Assembly: GCA_030653035.1 (NCBI GenBank)
Contig: JAUSAB010000045.1
Coordinates: 32,649 to 96,648, forward strand
From: Desulfocapsaceae bacterium
GTDB taxonomy: Bacteria > Desulfobacterota > Desulfobulbia > Desulfobulbales > Desulfocapsaceae
Reading direction: 5' to 3'
DNA length: 64,000 nt
A program made the position numbers and the translations under genes. Below are positions 8,524 to 18,671 of the stretch, one piece after another. Positions within the stretch are counted from its first letter, which is position 1, and each line of letters begins with the position of its first letter. A model generated the notes under the pieces. It worked only from the letters and a program-made list of their open reading frames with translations. It was not told the DNA's origin and ran no database searches.

Positions 8524-9348
8524 TTATTTCGTAACGGCTTCTAAACGTTCAGCCAGCCGCTCCGAGGCAAAGACCAAAGACTCTATATCAAGAACATCCA
8601 ACACCTTCTGGTCATAGAGAATCTTGACCCTGGGCGGAAAGCCATCATCACGATCCTCATCCCAGAAAAGCAGTAACATGGGCAGACGCGGCAACACCGC
8701 TATCTGAAAGGCGGCGGAACAACCCGGTTCCTGATGATCTCTTGACACCGCGTCAATCCTGCCTGCACACTCCCTGAGCAAGGCCTCTTTTCCACAAAAA
8801 TAGTTGGCAATACGCTCCTCACAATAAACCCGCAAGGTACGCACCTTGGAAATGGAATTGGGCAAAGACTCCATCCCCACCCAGACTCCAGAGTTGGCTG
8901 CGCCACCGCCATAAAAGATATAATTATAAAGAAGGATCTGATCACGAGGCTCTTCCGCCTCTTTGCCATCAAAAAAAAGTCCTTTCCCAGAAAGGGTAAC
9001 ATCATGCCCAAGATACCGAAAGGACAGGACGTTATCTTCAACACCTGACCACGTACATCCAAGTTTTGGCGCGATTACAGAAAAATCCACCTCTCTGATC
9101 TTGCTTTTCAGATGAGCCACCAGGGCCATATCTTTTTCATCGAGAAGCCCGGCCACGCCCGACAGCCCACCTTTTCCCCGGCCAGCCGTGGCAAATTCAT
9201 CCCCAAGACGGCTTATATTCACATAAGGACACTTCCCTGGATTCTCTCCGCCCTTGGTCACTGCCGCCGCAAACGCAAGACAAGCGGCATAGCCACATTC
9301 TCCGCAATTGGTCTTCGGAGTCAATTTCAGAAATTCAAGAGGTTGCAA
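8524..9348 (-). CDS. Fe-S domain and DUF3786 protein, TTG start
   Basis: A 274-residue protein. Its N-terminus carries a cysteine pattern C15-x2-C18-x4-C23-x16-C40 (KTNCGECGYAACLAFA), the [4Fe-4S] Fes motif of corrinoid and acetyl-CoA synthase-associated proteins, followed by a DUF3786 domain to the end. The only possible start before the cysteines is TTG at 9348: the codon four positions upstream is a stop. No strong ribosome-binding site is visible, so expression may be low. Function is unknown; the family is common in anaerobes. Confidence 0.75.
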   Translation of the reverse strand: MQPLEFLKLTPKTNCGECGYAACLAFAAAVTKGGENPGKCPYVNISRLGDEFATAGRGKGGLSGVAGLLDEKDMALVAHLKSKIREVDFSVIAPKLGCTWSGVEDNVLSFRYLGHDVTLSGKGLFFDGKEAEEPRDQILLYNYIFYGGGAANSGVWVGMESLPNSISKVRTLRVYCEERIANYFCGKEALLRECAGRIDAVSRDHQEPGCSAAFQIAVLPRLPMLLLFWDEDRDDGFPPRVKILYDQKVLDVLDIESLVFASERLAERLEAVTK

Positions 9349-9455
9349 TTCGTTTACTCAAGAGCCTGAACCCCGATGGTAATTCCTTCGGGGCAGATGA
9401 ATTTAAGGTAGATCCTCAATAATCAAAACCCAGATATGCACGTTTCCTTGATTAA

Positions 9456-9635
9456 GAGCTTGTCCGGAAATAAATCTTTGGTGCTTGCATCCAGCTTTTG
9501 GCCGTCTTTGACTGCTCCTCCATCATAAAATCCTCGCCGTAGTGCTTCTACGCCTACGGTTTTACTCAATCGTCCCAGCCAAATTCGTCTCAAAATTCGG
9601 CGCAATCCCTGAAAAGCTTATTTACTGACAAGCTC
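9456..9635 (+). mobile_element. MITE-like element with about 18-bp terminal inverted repeats
   Basis: A 180-bp block begins GAGCTTGTCCGGAAATAA and ends with a sequence whose reverse complement is GAGCTTGTCAGTAAATAA, so 16 of 18 end positions match. The trinucleotide TAA flanks both sides and could be a target duplication. The element holds no plausible gene; a 60-codon open frame crossing it is not convincing. It lies between the ompH terminator and the DUF3786 gene. A miniature transposable element mobilised in trans is the best reading. Orientation is arbitrary. Confidence 0.6.
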
Positions 9636-9704
9636 TAAGGCTTTAAACAATCCAAATAAACAAATGGACAGAAACCAAAACAAGTTATTCTTATCCAGAC
9701 AAAC

Positions 9705-9748
9705 AAAAAACGATGCGAAAGGCACCTGTCCCCTCACATCGTTTTTTT
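9705..9748 (-). terminator. Rho-independent terminator after ompH
   Basis: On the minus strand an 11-bp stem (AAAAAACGATG paired with CATCGTTTTTT) ends in a T run about 85 bp past the ompH stop. The A and T tracts on both sides mean it could work in both directions. It should end the pal-ompH transcript. Confidence 0.75.
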
Positions 9749-9832
9749 CACACACATACAACTGTGCTCAGCGTAAATAAATAACATGGTCATGTGAATG
9801 ACCAAAACGGCATTAGGAGCCGTAGCAAAATA

Positions 9833-10372
9833 CTATTTTTTTGTCATTGCCTGATCAAGCGCCTTGGTTAACTCTGCGCTGACATCAATGGCACTGCTTG
9901 CATAAAGGACACCGACCTTAGAATCAAGGATAACGGTATATCCATTTTTCTTGCCATAATCCTCGACAACGGCCTGCATGGTTTTCAGGATCGGCTCCAG
10001 TTCTTTGTCCTGCAATTGTTTGAGCTCAAAACGGGCATCCTCGGTCTTTGCCTGATACTCACGGCCTTTTTTCTGATACTCACGAGTTTGCGTCTCTTTT
10101 TTCTCAGCACTCCAGGCAGAACTCTTTTTTTCTATCTCCTGCTGCATAGCAGTCAAGGCATTCTCTTCATTCTGAAACTTTCCCTTGAGTTCTTTGGCCT
10201 TTGCCTCAAACATATTCTTGGCAGCTTTCCCAGAGGCAGACTCCAACAGCACCTTCTGAACATTCATCACGCCAATTTTGAACTCTGCGGCATTAGCAAC
10301 AGAAATATTCTGGCCACAAAAACTCATTACCGCAAAAAACAATCCAGCAAAAATCACAGATTTTGAAATCAT
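9833..10372 (-). CDS. OmpH/Skp-family periplasmic chaperone
   Basis: A 179-residue protein with a signal peptide (cleavage near ANA-AEF, about residue 28) followed by the OmpH start FKIGVMNVQKVLLES and a long charged coiled coil (about 45-130), ending in GYTVILDSKVGVLYAS, the usual C-terminal body strands. Skp/OmpH trimers hold unfolded outer-membrane proteins in the periplasm for the Bam complex. It lies 39 bp downstream of pal, so the two are probably co-transcribed; the Bam lipoprotein bamD is further right in the window. Confidence 0.9.
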   Translation of the reverse strand: MISKSVIFAGLFFAVMSFCGQNISVANAAEFKIGVMNVQKVLLESASGKAAKNMFEAKAKELKGKFQNEENALTAMQQEIEKKSSAWSAEKKETQTREYQKKGREYQAKTEDARFELKQLQDKELEPILKTMQAVVEDYGKKNGYTVILDSKVGVLYASSAIDVSAELTKALDQAMTKK

Positions 10373-10411
10373 TCTTTCTCCTTTCTTCTTCTCGTTATCT
10401 AATCTGGATCC

Positions 10412-10918
10412 TTACTTCACGATAACAAAATCAGCGCGCCTGTTCTGCGCCCAGGACAACTCATCATGACCCTGCAATAAAAGTTGCTCAGCACCATAAC
10501 TGATGGTGGTCATCTTGTCTTTGGCAACACCCTTATCTGCCAGGTATTTCTGGGCACTAAGAGCGCGACGCTCACCTAATGCCATATTATACTCCTGGGT
10601 ACCACGGGGATCACAGTTTCCTTCAATCCGGATAGAAACAGGCTTAGACTTCAAGAAATCTGCGTTTCCATTCATACGGGTCATCTGATCCTGACGAATA
10701 GCAGCAGAATCAAAATCAAAATAGAGCGGCAACATGGGCCCAGAGGTACGACCTTCCATGATACCGATTGGCTGTGAATCCAGAGACTCCTTCGAACCCA
10801 TGGAACCTTCCTGTCCGCCCTTCATATCCTCACCAGTCTTGGCCTTATCAGCACAGCCAACCAGGGACAACATCATTAAACCAAGAACAACTGACAACAC
10901 ATTTTGCATTTTATTCAT
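10412..10918 (-). CDS. pal: Peptidoglycan-associated lipoprotein Pal
   Basis: The start at 10918 (GGAAGGTG ribosome-binding site about 6 bases upstream) gives 168 residues with lipobox LVGC. An upstream in-frame start at 11008 would bury the signal peptide. After a short Gly/Ser linker comes an OmpA-like domain with the peptidoglycan-binding segment SIRIEGNCDPRGTQEYN and LGERRALSAQKYL. Pal anchors the outer membrane to peptidoglycan and works with TolB. The other tol genes are not in this window. Confidence 0.93.
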   Translation of the reverse strand: MNKMQNVLSVVLGLMMLSLVGCADKAKTGEDMKGGQEGSMGSKESLDSQPIGIMEGRTSGPMLPLYFDFDSAAIRQDQMTRMNGNADFLKSKPVSIRIEGNCDPRGTQEYNMALGERRALSAQKYLADKGVAKDKMTTISYGAEQLLLQGHDELSWAQNRRADFVIVK

Positions 10919-11177
10919 CACGCACACCTTCCATCCTGCAATTTTTATTTTTATGCCCCTAAAAAAAGGACTCCTCATATAATTTGAGCGACTATACACC
11001 CACTTCATAAAAAATGAAACAGGTCTTGTTCGTGATTTTTTTATAAAACGGTTTTTTCTTGAAAAAATCTCCGACTACCTCTACATATAGATACGTGTAA
11101 CCAGTTTCAAAGAATGGACTGTTGATATCCACCTAACCTTCATCCTTTTCAAAGTCCCCATAATTCAAAAACAAGCC

Positions 11178-13379
11178 ATGCCCCCTACAAGCCGGAACAT
11201 TACTCCCGCCAATATTCACACCCTGATTGCATCCAATCAATTTGGGACCTTTTTTGGTATCCCCCAAAAGATCTTTGATGAAGTATGGACTAACCTGACC
11301 CAAAGTGATGGCAACTCAATCGCCTACATCTCCATGGAAATCGGAGCCGACCCCGATGTCTATAATCCGATAAAACAACGGTTAATTGACATTGAACACA
11401 CCAGTTCGATGGATAACAAGTTGAAGGGTTTTATCAAAAAACTTTTTCATGGACCGGAGAAAATACCCACATACAGCGGCGGCCTCGGGGTTCTTGCAGG
11501 GGACACCCTCAAAAGCTTTGCTGATTGCAAGATTCCGGTAGTCGCTGTCAGCCTTCTTTATCGACAAGGATACTTCTCACAGATCGTCGATTCCAAGATT
11601 GGTCAGATTGCCCAGACAGTCCAATGGCAACCGGAGGCCACGCACGGGCTCTACCTGTTACATGATCCACAAAATCCCGAGAAGCCTCTTCAGATCGAGG
11701 TTCCTTTTTATAATGCGGATAATCAGATAATCATGATACGGGCTCAGATCTGGATGAAGATGGAGATCAACCATTCCCTTGACTTTTTCATCCCGGAAAT
11801 CCTCCTTGACTTTTCTCTACCGGAAATATCGAAATTATTCAGTAACGCCGCAGGACAACTCTATAACTCCGAATCCTCCATGGTGAAAGCCGTGCAAAGA
11901 CGGATGCTCGGCACCGGAATCATTCCGGCACTAAACAAACTGGGCTTTACCGCCAACACCTTTCACTTGAACGAACAACACGGTGTCATTGCTATTCTAC
12001 AACTGATCGCCGAAGAGTTACAAAAAATCCTCGGCCATCTTGACATCTACAAGGCCACAGATCAACAGGTACTGGAAGCAAGCGACAAGGTTGCTCAACG
12101 AACAATTTATACCATTCATACGCCGGTCAAGGCTGGACATGATCGTTTCGAGAAGTCACTCTACGCAGGAATCAGCCACACGTCCTGCCAAAGAATACTG
12201 GACGTCCTCGCCCGCGACGAGGAAAATCCCCATAGTTATAATTTTACCACCATGGCCATGACCGTGAACAGAGCCGCCAACAGTGTCAGCAGACTCCATC
12301 GGGATGTAACCCACAAACAGTTCCCACTGTTTGCCAAAAAAATATCAGCTATCACCAATGGTGTCCACCACCTTACCTGGATCAGTGATGCCAGGGCCAA
12401 GGTTTTCAACCTCTTTCCAGAGCTGCAAAACTGGCAACATGACCCCGGCGTTTTCGCCAAGTTAGGAAGCCTTAGCCAAGACCCAAGATTTTGCAGTTAT
12501 CTCAGTGAGGCCTGGAAAAAAGATACTACCATCCTGTTTCATTTCATCAACACCATGCTCCTCCAACACCGTGATCAAAAACTCAAGACCTGGATTGATC
12601 CTCCCAACTTTTTCTCATCTCTCATAGACCGCAACACTCGAATGGATCCCCAGGTCTTCACAATTGGTTTCGCCAGACGTTTTTCTACCTACAAACGGGC
12701 AGATCTGATTTTTGACAATCTGGACACCCTTTGCGATATCCTCGTCAGCAACAACTGGCCGATAAATTTTATCTTTGCCGGTAAGGCACATCCCGCCGAC
12801 GAACCGGGAAAATCAGTCATTAAACTTATCCTCGACTACCAGAAAGAACTGCACCAAAAAAGCAAGGGGCTTGCCAATTTAATTTTTATCCCGAACTATG
12901 ACATGAAAATCGCCAAAATGATGGTTGCGGGCGTCCATGCCTGGCTCAACAGTCCTAAACGGCCGCTTGAGGCCTCAGGCACCAGCGGCATGAAGGCGGC
13001 CATGAACGGTGTGCCCAATATCTCCATTATGGACGGTTGGTGGGTCGAAGGATATCATAATGGCCAGACCGGATGGAAATTTGGGCTCGAAGGCCCTGTT
13101 GAAGAGGCAAACTTGAGCGAAGCTCCTGAAACACTGCTCTATAGTGAAGACTCTGCCTCCTTTTATCAACTCCTGCCAATTATCCTCAAGGAATTTTATC
13201 AAGCCGGCAACGCCTCTGCCTTCCTTGATAAGGCCGTCATGAATCTCACCCTGAATATCCCAATATTTAACACCCATCGCATGGTGGCAGAATATCTGAC
13301 AAAATACAACTTACGCCTGCCGACACAACAGAAAGAGGAAATGCACCATTTTGGCAGTCTGTACAACAGTAACTGTTAA
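11178..13379 (+). CDS. glgP: Alpha-glucan (glycogen/maltodextrin) phosphorylase
   Basis: A 733-residue member of the short bacterial alpha-glucan phosphorylase group (GT35). It releases glucose 1-phosphate from alpha-1,4-glucans using phosphate and pyridoxal phosphate. The N-terminal TYSGGLGVLAGDTLKSFAD and the C-terminal EASGTSGMKAAMNGVPN segments are present; K606 is the expected PLP-binding lysine, and DGWWVEGY follows. The region before the ATG has no clear ribosome-binding site, so the exact start is less sure. It is transcribed away from pal with no other glycogen genes beside it, suggesting a stand-alone role in storage-glucan use. Confidence 0.92.
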   Translation: MPPTSRNITPANIHTLIASNQFGTFFGIPQKIFDEVWTNLTQSDGNSIAYISMEIGADPDVYNPIKQRLIDIEHTSSMDNKLKGFIKKLFHGPEKIPTYSGGLGVLAGDTLKSFADCKIPVVAVSLLYRQGYFSQIVDSKIGQIAQTVQWQPEATHGLYLLHDPQNPEKPLQIEVPFYNADNQIIMIRAQIWMKMEINHSLDFFIPEILLDFSLPEISKLFSNAAGQLYNSESSMVKAVQRRMLGTGIIPALNKLGFTANTFHLNEQHGVIAILQLIAEELQKILGHLDIYKATDQQVLEASDKVAQRTIYTIHTPVKAGHDRFEKSLYAGISHTSCQRILDVLARDEENPHSYNFTTMAMTVNRAANSVSRLHRDVTHKQFPLFAKKISAITNGVHHLTWISDARAKVFNLFPELQNWQHDPGVFAKLGSLSQDPRFCSYLSEAWKKDTTILFHFINTMLLQHRDQKLKTWIDPPNFFSSLIDRNTRMDPQVFTIGFARRFSTYKRADLIFDNLDTLCDILVSNNWPINFIFAGKAHPADEPGKSVIKLILDYQKELHQKSKGLANLIFIPNYDMKIAKMMVAGVHAWLNSPKRPLEASGTSGMKAAMNGVPNISIMDGWWVEGYHNGQTGWKFGLEGPVEEANLSEAPETLLYSEDSASFYQLLPIILKEFYQAGNASAFLDKAVMNLTLNIPIFNTHRMVAEYLTKYNLRLPTQQKEEMHHFGSLYNSNC

Positions 13380-13503
13380 TTTTTTGTCATTTGGCAGGAT
13401 TAGTTTTTTTTATTTTAGTTTTTTATTGGAAGATTAGTGCGGATGCAGTAAATTCTTTTGTTCGTCCCTTCTGAAAATAAAGATAGTTTAACCGGAGATT
13501 ATA

Positions 13504-13929
13504 ATGGCAAAAGCCCATATCAGTGCTAATAGCGCTACAGACAAAACGATACGAAGCATTGATCGCAAAAGAGAACAGGAACGGCGATTCATGCTCCACA
13601 AGGCCAAGGAAAATGCCGATGAACTGGCAGCAAAACTTGTGCAACGCCTTATCGACAAAGGAATTGTTGAGACTACTTCAGTCCAGAGCCTACATGACAC
13701 CTTTGAAGAACAACTCAAAAAGCTGGCCAACCTTGATGAATTTGAGATTCAACTTAAAGTGGCGCCGATACGCACCCTGGTGCCCGATCCCAACATTATC
13801 ACCCTCTATCTCACCCAATTTATTATAGAGGACCTCATTAATCACTCTGCGATTCAGGATATTTATGGGGAAGATTTGAACATCTACTTGGCGACAGATT
13901 CTATCTTCAAGATACTACGTCCCGAGTGA
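13504..13929 (+). CDS. Unknown protein coupled to a radical SAM enzyme
   Basis: A 141-residue soluble protein with no signal peptide, preceded by a GGAG ribosome-binding site. The first 55 residues are highly charged (IDRKREQERRFMLHKAKENADELAA) and probably helical; the second half has predicted strands and helices (FEIQLKVAPIRTLVPDP). I recognise no family. Its TGA overlaps the GTG start of the radical SAM gene, so the two are translationally coupled, and it may be a substrate, chaperone or partner of that enzyme. Confidence 0.7.
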   Translation: MAKAHISANSATDKTIRSIDRKREQERRFMLHKAKENADELAAKLVQRLIDKGIVETTSVQSLHDTFEEQLKKLANLDEFEIQLKVAPIRTLVPDPNIITLYLTQFIIEDLINHSAIQDIYGEDLNIYLATDSIFKILRPE

Positions 13930-15212
13930 TCCATCCAAACACTATTCCTTCGCTTGTTTTCGCTGACCTTCAGGGCAATATCACTGATCTTTCCTCATTG
14001 AACATGGCCGGCATGAGTGGCGGCCAGTTTTTTCAGCCAACCCTTGAAGATCTGATCCCCCTACCTGAGGGCAGCGAGCTTTTTGTCCTGCCCGGCCGTT
14101 TACCCGTGGGTTATGACCAGGCTACGGGTGAGCCTCTGCTGCTGGAAGAAAATCCCTATCAACCGGGAGATGCTATCCAGGCGGTCGCCGCCTTCATGTC
14201 TCCAGCACACACAGCTATCTTGAACAGTGCCTATCAAACACAAGCCGGCACGGCTCCACGCCTGCCACTTTTTGCTTATACCGCCGTAGGTTGGCACCAG
14301 GACCGTTTTTGGGTAACCGCTTTTCGCAGCGACCCGGATAAACGACAGGATGCCTGTCAATTTGACCAGGCAGCAATTACCAGAAAGACCAGACAAAAGC
14401 TAAAAGAACACAGCAACAACAGACTTGTACAACATTTAGGAAAATGTTGCCTGACCTACGGTTGCCCGGCAGCACGCAATTATTTCCTTGGTCGCTGGGA
14501 GGCCCCACTCCCTACTTCCCCAGTCTGCAATGCACGATGTGTCGGTTGCATCTCCCTGCAACCTGCCGGCTCATGCTCGGCCACCCAGGATCGCATCCGC
14601 TTTGTCCCCACCGCCCAGGAAATCGCAACAGTGGCCATCCCCCATCTGCAAACAGCCGAACATGCCATCGTCAGCTTTGGCCAGGGATGTGAAGGCGAGC
14701 CTCTGCTCCAGGCCCAGGTTATCGAAGAGGCTATTCATCTCATCCGCAAAAAGACCGTACGAGGGACCATCAACCTCAACTCGAATGCCAGCCTGCCTCA
14801 TGCAGTCGAGACCCTTGCCCGCGCCGGCCTGGACAGCCTGCGGGTCAGCCTGAATTCAGCCCAGGACGTGTTTCATAACCGCTACTACCGACCTCAGGGG
14901 TTTTCCCTTGCCGATGTCAAAGAGTCGATCAAGATCATGAAGGGAGCCAATCGTTTTGTTTCGCTCAACTATTTTATCCAGCCTGGCGTTACTGATTCCA
15001 AGGAAGAATTTGAGGCCCTTACCCATCTGCTTGAGACCTATCGTCCAGACTTGATTCAATTAAGAAACCTGAATATGGATCCTGAGTGGTACCTGCAAAC
15101 CCTGGACTTCCATCCCACCGACCAACCACTGGGTATGCGCTCATGGCTGCTTAAGTTACAGAAACGGTTTCCAACCCTCCGTTTTGGTTATTTCAATCCT
15201 TTTCTCAGTTAA
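13926..15212 (+). CDS. Radical SAM protein of unknown substrate
   Basis: A 428-residue protein starting at GTG 13926, overlapping the previous stop by 4 bp. The N-terminal 190 residues form an extra domain. The radical SAM cluster motif C201-x3-C205-x2-C208 (PVCNARCVGC) follows, then the usual beta-strand segments, including VSFGQGCEGEPLL (SAM-binding GGE-type motif) and GTINLNSNASLP. No C-terminal SPASM cysteine cluster is seen. The [4Fe-4S] cluster should cleave SAM to a 5'-deoxyadenosyl radical. The reaction is unknown; the coupled small protein is the best clue. Confidence 0.85.
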   Translation: MIHPNTIPSLVFADLQGNITDLSSLNMAGMSGGQFFQPTLEDLIPLPEGSELFVLPGRLPVGYDQATGEPLLLEENPYQPGDAIQAVAAFMSPAHTAILNSAYQTQAGTAPRLPLFAYTAVGWHQDRFWVTAFRSDPDKRQDACQFDQAAITRKTRQKLKEHSNNRLVQHLGKCCLTYGCPAARNYFLGRWEAPLPTSPVCNARCVGCISLQPAGSCSATQDRIRFVPTAQEIATVAIPHLQTAEHAIVSFGQGCEGEPLLQAQVIEEAIHLIRKKTVRGTINLNSNASLPHAVETLARAGLDSLRVSLNSAQDVFHNRYYRPQGFSLADVKESIKIMKGANRFVSLNYFIQPGVTDSKEEFEALTHLLETYRPDLIQLRNLNMDPEWYLQTLDFHPTDQPLGMRSWLLKLQKRFPTLRFGYFNPFLS

Positions 15213-15320
15213 AGAATATGGCAACAAAAAACAAATCTCAATTGCACATAAAGGCTGAACAATCAGGGAATAAAATATTTCTTTCCATTGTCTTTCTTTC
15301 TGTCTTGAGATATGTTACCA

Positions 15321-15326
15321 TATAAT
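15321..15326 (+). promoter_or_regulatory. Candidate -10 element of perR
   Basis: A perfect TATAAT lies 40 bp upstream of the perR start in an A+T-rich stretch. No good -35 hexamer is found at 16-18 bp spacing, so activity may need an activator or the call may be wrong. Only half-palindromes related to a PerR box are visible near it. Confidence 0.3.
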
Positions 15327-15366
15327 AAATCCTCCCATCTTCACTCTCATTATAACAGGAACGACC

Positions 15367-15783
15367 ATGCAAGAACTTACCTCCATGCGCCTCACCACTC
15401 AACGCCAGATCATCCTTGAAGAACTCTTAAAGGTTACTTCCCACCCCACAGCCAATGAAGTCTATGACATGGTACGCAAACGCCTTCCCCGCATAGGACT
15501 TGGTACAGTTTATAGGAATCTTGAGCTCATGGCAGAAACCGGCATGATTCTCAAACTAGAGGTAGGTGGCACCCAAAAACGCTTTGATGCAACCGTAGCC
15601 CCGCATTACCATATTCGCTGCATGGAGTGCGGCAAGGTAGATGACATCAAGATGCCAGTACAAGAGGGTATCAACGAAATAGCGGCCCAGGTCTCCCATT
15701 ATCAAATACTTGGACATCATATTGAATTCACAGGTCTTTGCAGTGACTGTACCGGATCGCAGCAAAAAACAAGCATCAACTGA
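15367..15783 (+). CDS. perR: PerR-type Fur-family repressor
   Basis: A 138-residue Fur-family regulator. The winged helix ends with GLGTVYRNLELMAETG. Two CxxC pairs (C85/C88 and C125/C128) make the structural zinc site. The regulatory metal ligands fit PerR rather than Fur: H26 in SHPTANEVY, D74 in KRFDA and the H80-Y-H82 pair. PerR senses peroxide through iron-catalysed histidine oxidation and represses oxidative-stress genes. A strong terminator follows. The PerR versus Fur choice rests on the Asp in KRFD. Confidence 0.8.
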   Translation: MQELTSMRLTTQRQIILEELLKVTSHPTANEVYDMVRKRLPRIGLGTVYRNLELMAETGMILKLEVGGTQKRFDATVAPHYHIRCMECGKVDDIKMPVQEGINEIAAQVSHYQILGHHIEFTGLCSDCTGSQQKTSIN

Positions 15784-15801
15784 TTACGGTGCAAAGCCTA
15801 T

Positions 15802-15849
15802 AAAGCACAAAGGGTTGCAACCTTATCAGGTTGCAACCCTTTGTGCTTT
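15802..15849. terminator. 21-bp perfect hairpin between perR and tyrS
   Basis: AAAGCACAAAGGGTTGCAACC and its exact reverse complement are separated by the 6-base loop TTATCA. It lies between the convergent stops of perR and tyrS and should act as a bidirectional terminator, although the T runs after the stem are short. Confidence 0.8.
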
Positions 15850-15865
15850 GGTCTCTTAATCCCTT

Positions 15866-17077
15866 TTATTGGAAACAAACCTTGCAATAACGCAACTTTC
15901 CAACCTTGAGCAATACTTCACCATGCGGTTTCACCACCGCATTGATATCCGTCACCTTTTCACCATCAAGCGAAACTGCGTTCTGCTTAATCATCCGCCT
16001 TCCATCAGACGTAGATGTAACAAGCCCCGCATCAACCAGCAACTGTGGAAGCCACAGGTCTTCCGTGGCAATTATTTTCTTCTCAAGAATATCATCAGGC
16101 AGCCCGCCTTTCTGGAAAACTTTTTCAAAATTCTGCTCCGCCTGCAACGCCGCCTCTTCTGAATAAAAACGTGCCGTCAACTCCCGGGCCAATTGTTTTT
16201 TAATCTCCTTGGGGTGACGGGTACCAGCCTCCATCTCCCTCTTCAGTTCGGCAATCGCTTCCGCGCCGAGATCGCTCAGCAACTCATAATACCGAAACAT
16301 CAACTGATCGGAAAGAGAAAGGACCTTACCATAGATATCATTGGGAAGCTCCGTAATCCCGATATAATTGCCCAGAGATTTACTCATCTTCTGCACCCCA
16401 TCAAGCCCCTCAAGAAGAGGCAGGGTGAGCACCACCTGTGGGGCCTGTTTACGAGAACGCTGGAGATCACGCCCCATGAGCAGATTAAAAAGTTGATCCG
16501 TACCGCCAATTTCCACATCCGCCTCTATGGCCACAGAATCATATCCCTGAATCAGCGGATAGAGAAACTCATGGATAGAAATGGGAGTGCCTTCCCGGAA
16601 ACGAACCTTAAAATCTTCCCGTTCCAACATCCTGGCCACGGTGAGTTCAGAGGCAAGCCTGATCATGGCAAAAGAGTCAAGCTCGGCCAACCACTGACTG
16701 TTAAAGACCACCTTGGTCTTCTCAGGATCAAGAATCTTGAACACCTGCTCTTTATAACTTTCCGCATTCCTCGCGACATCCTCACGGGTCAGGGCCTTTC
16801 TGGTCTCAGATTTGCCCGTTGGATCACCAATCATGCCGGTAAAGTCTCCGATCAGGAAGTAAACCTCATGCCCAAGATCCTGAAAATGCTTCAGTTTCTG
16901 CAACAGAACCGTATGCCCCAGATGCAGATCAGGGGCAGTTGGATCAAAACCGGCCTTCACCCGTAGCGGAATCCCGGTTGCTGCAGATTTTTCCAGTTTC
17001 TTAACAAGTTCCTCGTGAGAAATACAATCAACGATTCCCCGTTCAATGAGTTTTATTTGTTCATCAATGGAAAGCAT
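15866..17077 (-). CDS. tyrS: Tyrosyl-tRNA synthetase
   Basis: The start at 17077 ([14 protein letters not shown], 403 residues) matches the usual beginning of this TyrRS subgroup. An in-frame start at 17116 would overlap rny and add 13 unconserved residues. The class I signatures are HLGH (52-55) and KMSKS (230-234), and a C-terminal S4 RNA-binding segment ([20 protein letters not shown]) is present. It charges tRNA-Tyr. It follows rny with a gap of about 28 bp and is probably co-transcribed with it. Confidence 0.93.
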   Translation of the reverse strand: MLSIDEQIKLIERGIVDCISHEELVKKLEKSAATGIPLRVKAGFDPTAPDLHLGHTVLLQKLKHFQDLGHEVYFLIGDFTGMIGDPTGKSETRKALTREDVARNAESYKEQVFKILDPEKTKVVFNSQWLAELDSFAMIRLASELTVARMLEREDFKVRFREGTPISIHEFLYPLIQGYDSVAIEADVEIGGTDQLFNLLMGRDLQRSRKQAPQVVLTLPLLEGLDGVQKMSKSLGNYIGITELPNDIYGKVLSLSDQLMFRYYELLSDLGAEAIAELKREMEAGTRHPKEIKKQLARELTARFYSEEAALQAEQNFEKVFQKGGLPDDILEKKIIATEDLWLPQLLVDAGLVTSTSDGRRMIKQNAVSLDGEKVTDINAVVKPHGEVLLKVGKLRYCKVCFQ

Positions 17078-17105
17078 ACCTGCTGTTTTTCCTCTCAATG
17101 CCAGA

Positions 17106-18671
17106 CTATCTGGCAAATTCTACGGCCCTGGTCTCCCGAATAACGGTGACCCGTATCTGCCCCGGATAAGTCAACTGCGCCTCAATGGACTTGGCAATAT
17201 CCTGACTCAGCAGAATGGCCTCGGCATCCTGAATCTTTTTGGAATCAACAATGATCCGCAGATCCCTTCCGGCCTGAATGGCATATGATTTCTCAACACC
17301 CTCAAAGGAATTTGCAATATTTTCAAGATCTTCCAGGCGCTTCACATAGGTCTGAAGCATCTCTTTCCGTGCTCCTGGTCTGGCGCCGGACAAGGCGTCC
17401 GCCGACTGCACCAGGATATCAAGAACACTTTGCGGCGGCAGATCTTCATGATGTGCCCCAATCGCATAGATCACTTCCTCGGGCTCGCCATATTTCTTGG
17501 CCAGATCACGACCAATAATCGCATGTGAGCCTTCCACTTCATGGTCAACCGCTTTACCGATATCATGAAGCAGGCCCGCCCTCTTGGCCATTTTCACATC
17601 AATGCCCAACTCCGCGGCCATAATGCCACAGAGAAATGCAACCTCCAAAGAATGTTGAAGGACATTCTGGCCATAGCTCGTTCGATATTTTAGTCTTCCA
17701 AGAAGATTAATCAACTCCACATGCACTCCATGGGCACCCACATCAAACGTAGCCTGCTCTCCAGCCTCCCGCATGGTTACCTCAAGTTCTTTGGTAACCT
17801 TGGCAACCACTTCTTCAATCCGGGCTGGATGAATCCGGCCATCATTGATAAGCTGCAACAGGGCAAGACGGGCAACTTCGCGACGTACCGGATTAAACCC
17901 GGAAAGGATAACAGCCTCGGGCGTATCATCGATAATGATATCAATACCTGTTGCCGCCTCAATGGCCCGGATATTTCTCCCCTCACGTCCGATGATCCTG
18001 CCTTTCATCTCGTCATTGGGTAGCGGAACCATCGATACCGTTTTGTCTGCGACATAATCACCGGCATAACGAGAGATGGCAAGGGCCAGGATATTCTTTC
18101 CTTTTTTGTCAGCCTCCAGCTTCATCTCACTTTCAATGCGAGCAAGTTTTTTAGCGGCATGCATGCGCGCCTCACTCTCCATTGAATCCATGAGCATTTT
18201 TTTGGCCTCTTCCCGGCCGATTCCTGCTATCTTTTCGAGCTCATTACGCTGACAGAGCAAAAGCTGCTCCACTTCATTATTTTTTTTCTGCAACCCCTCT
18301 TCCTGTTGGCGCAGACTGGCTTCAACCTGCTGGATATCAGCCTGCCTTTTACCCAGGCCTTCAGCCTCTCTTTTCAACTGTTCTTTTTTTTCACTGAGCT
18401 GTCGCCGTTCGTCCTTTAAATCATCTTTATCCGCCCGGATTTCCTCTTCAACGGCCTGCTTCAGTTGATAAACGACTTCTTTACTGTGCAGCACCGCGTC
18501 TTTCTTGATCCGCTCTGCCTCAGAAATGGCATTTTCTATCAGCTGTTTTCCCTGATTTTCAATGTTGGCCCGATGATTCTCAACAAAACGTTTTCGTAAA
18601 AGAAAACCGCCGATGACGCCAAGCAACACCCCAAGCGGCAACAGCAAAACTGGCTGGTTCAATATCTCCAT
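17106..18671 (-). CDS. rny: Ribonuclease Y
   Basis: A 521-residue membrane-anchored endoribonuclease. An N-terminal transmembrane helix ([16 protein letters not shown], about 8-23) is followed by a long coiled coil to about residue 200, a KH domain ([19 protein letters not shown]) and an HD domain with [12 protein letters not shown] and GSHAIIG. RNase Y starts mRNA decay at the inner membrane surface. Length and order are standard for the family. Confidence 0.95.
   Translation of the reverse strand: MEILNQPVLLLPLGVLLGVIGGFLLRKRFVENHRANIENQGKQLIENAISEAERIKKDAVLHSKEVVYQLKQAVEEEIRADKDDLKDERRQLSEKKEQLKREAEGLGKRQADIQQVEASLRQQEEGLQKKNNEVEQLLLCQRNELEKIAGIGREEAKKMLMDSMESEARMHAAKKLARIESEMKLEADKKGKNILALAISRYAGDYVADKTVSMVPLPNDEMKGRIIGREGRNIRAIEAATGIDIIIDDTPEAVILSGFNPVRREVARLALLQLINDGRIHPARIEEVVAKVTKELEVTMREAGEQATFDVGAHGVHVELINLLGRLKYRTSYGQNVLQHSLEVAFLCGIMAAELGIDVKMAKRAGLLHDIGKAVDHEVEGSHAIIGRDLAKKYGEPEEVIYAIGAHHEDLPPQSVLDILVQSADALSGARPGARKEMLQTYVKRLEDLENIANSFEGVEKSYAIQAGRDLRIIVDSKKIQDAEAILLSQDIAKSIEAQLTYPGQIRVTVIRETRAVEFAR

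Noticed and set aside
9423..9605. 60-codon open frame on the minus strand in the 180-bp element
   Set aside because: Lies mostly within the inverted-repeat element; no family resemblance and no start signal.
15327..15366. PerR operator between the -10 box and perR
   Set aside because: Only half-sites of the TTATAAT-type palindrome; no full inverted repeat.
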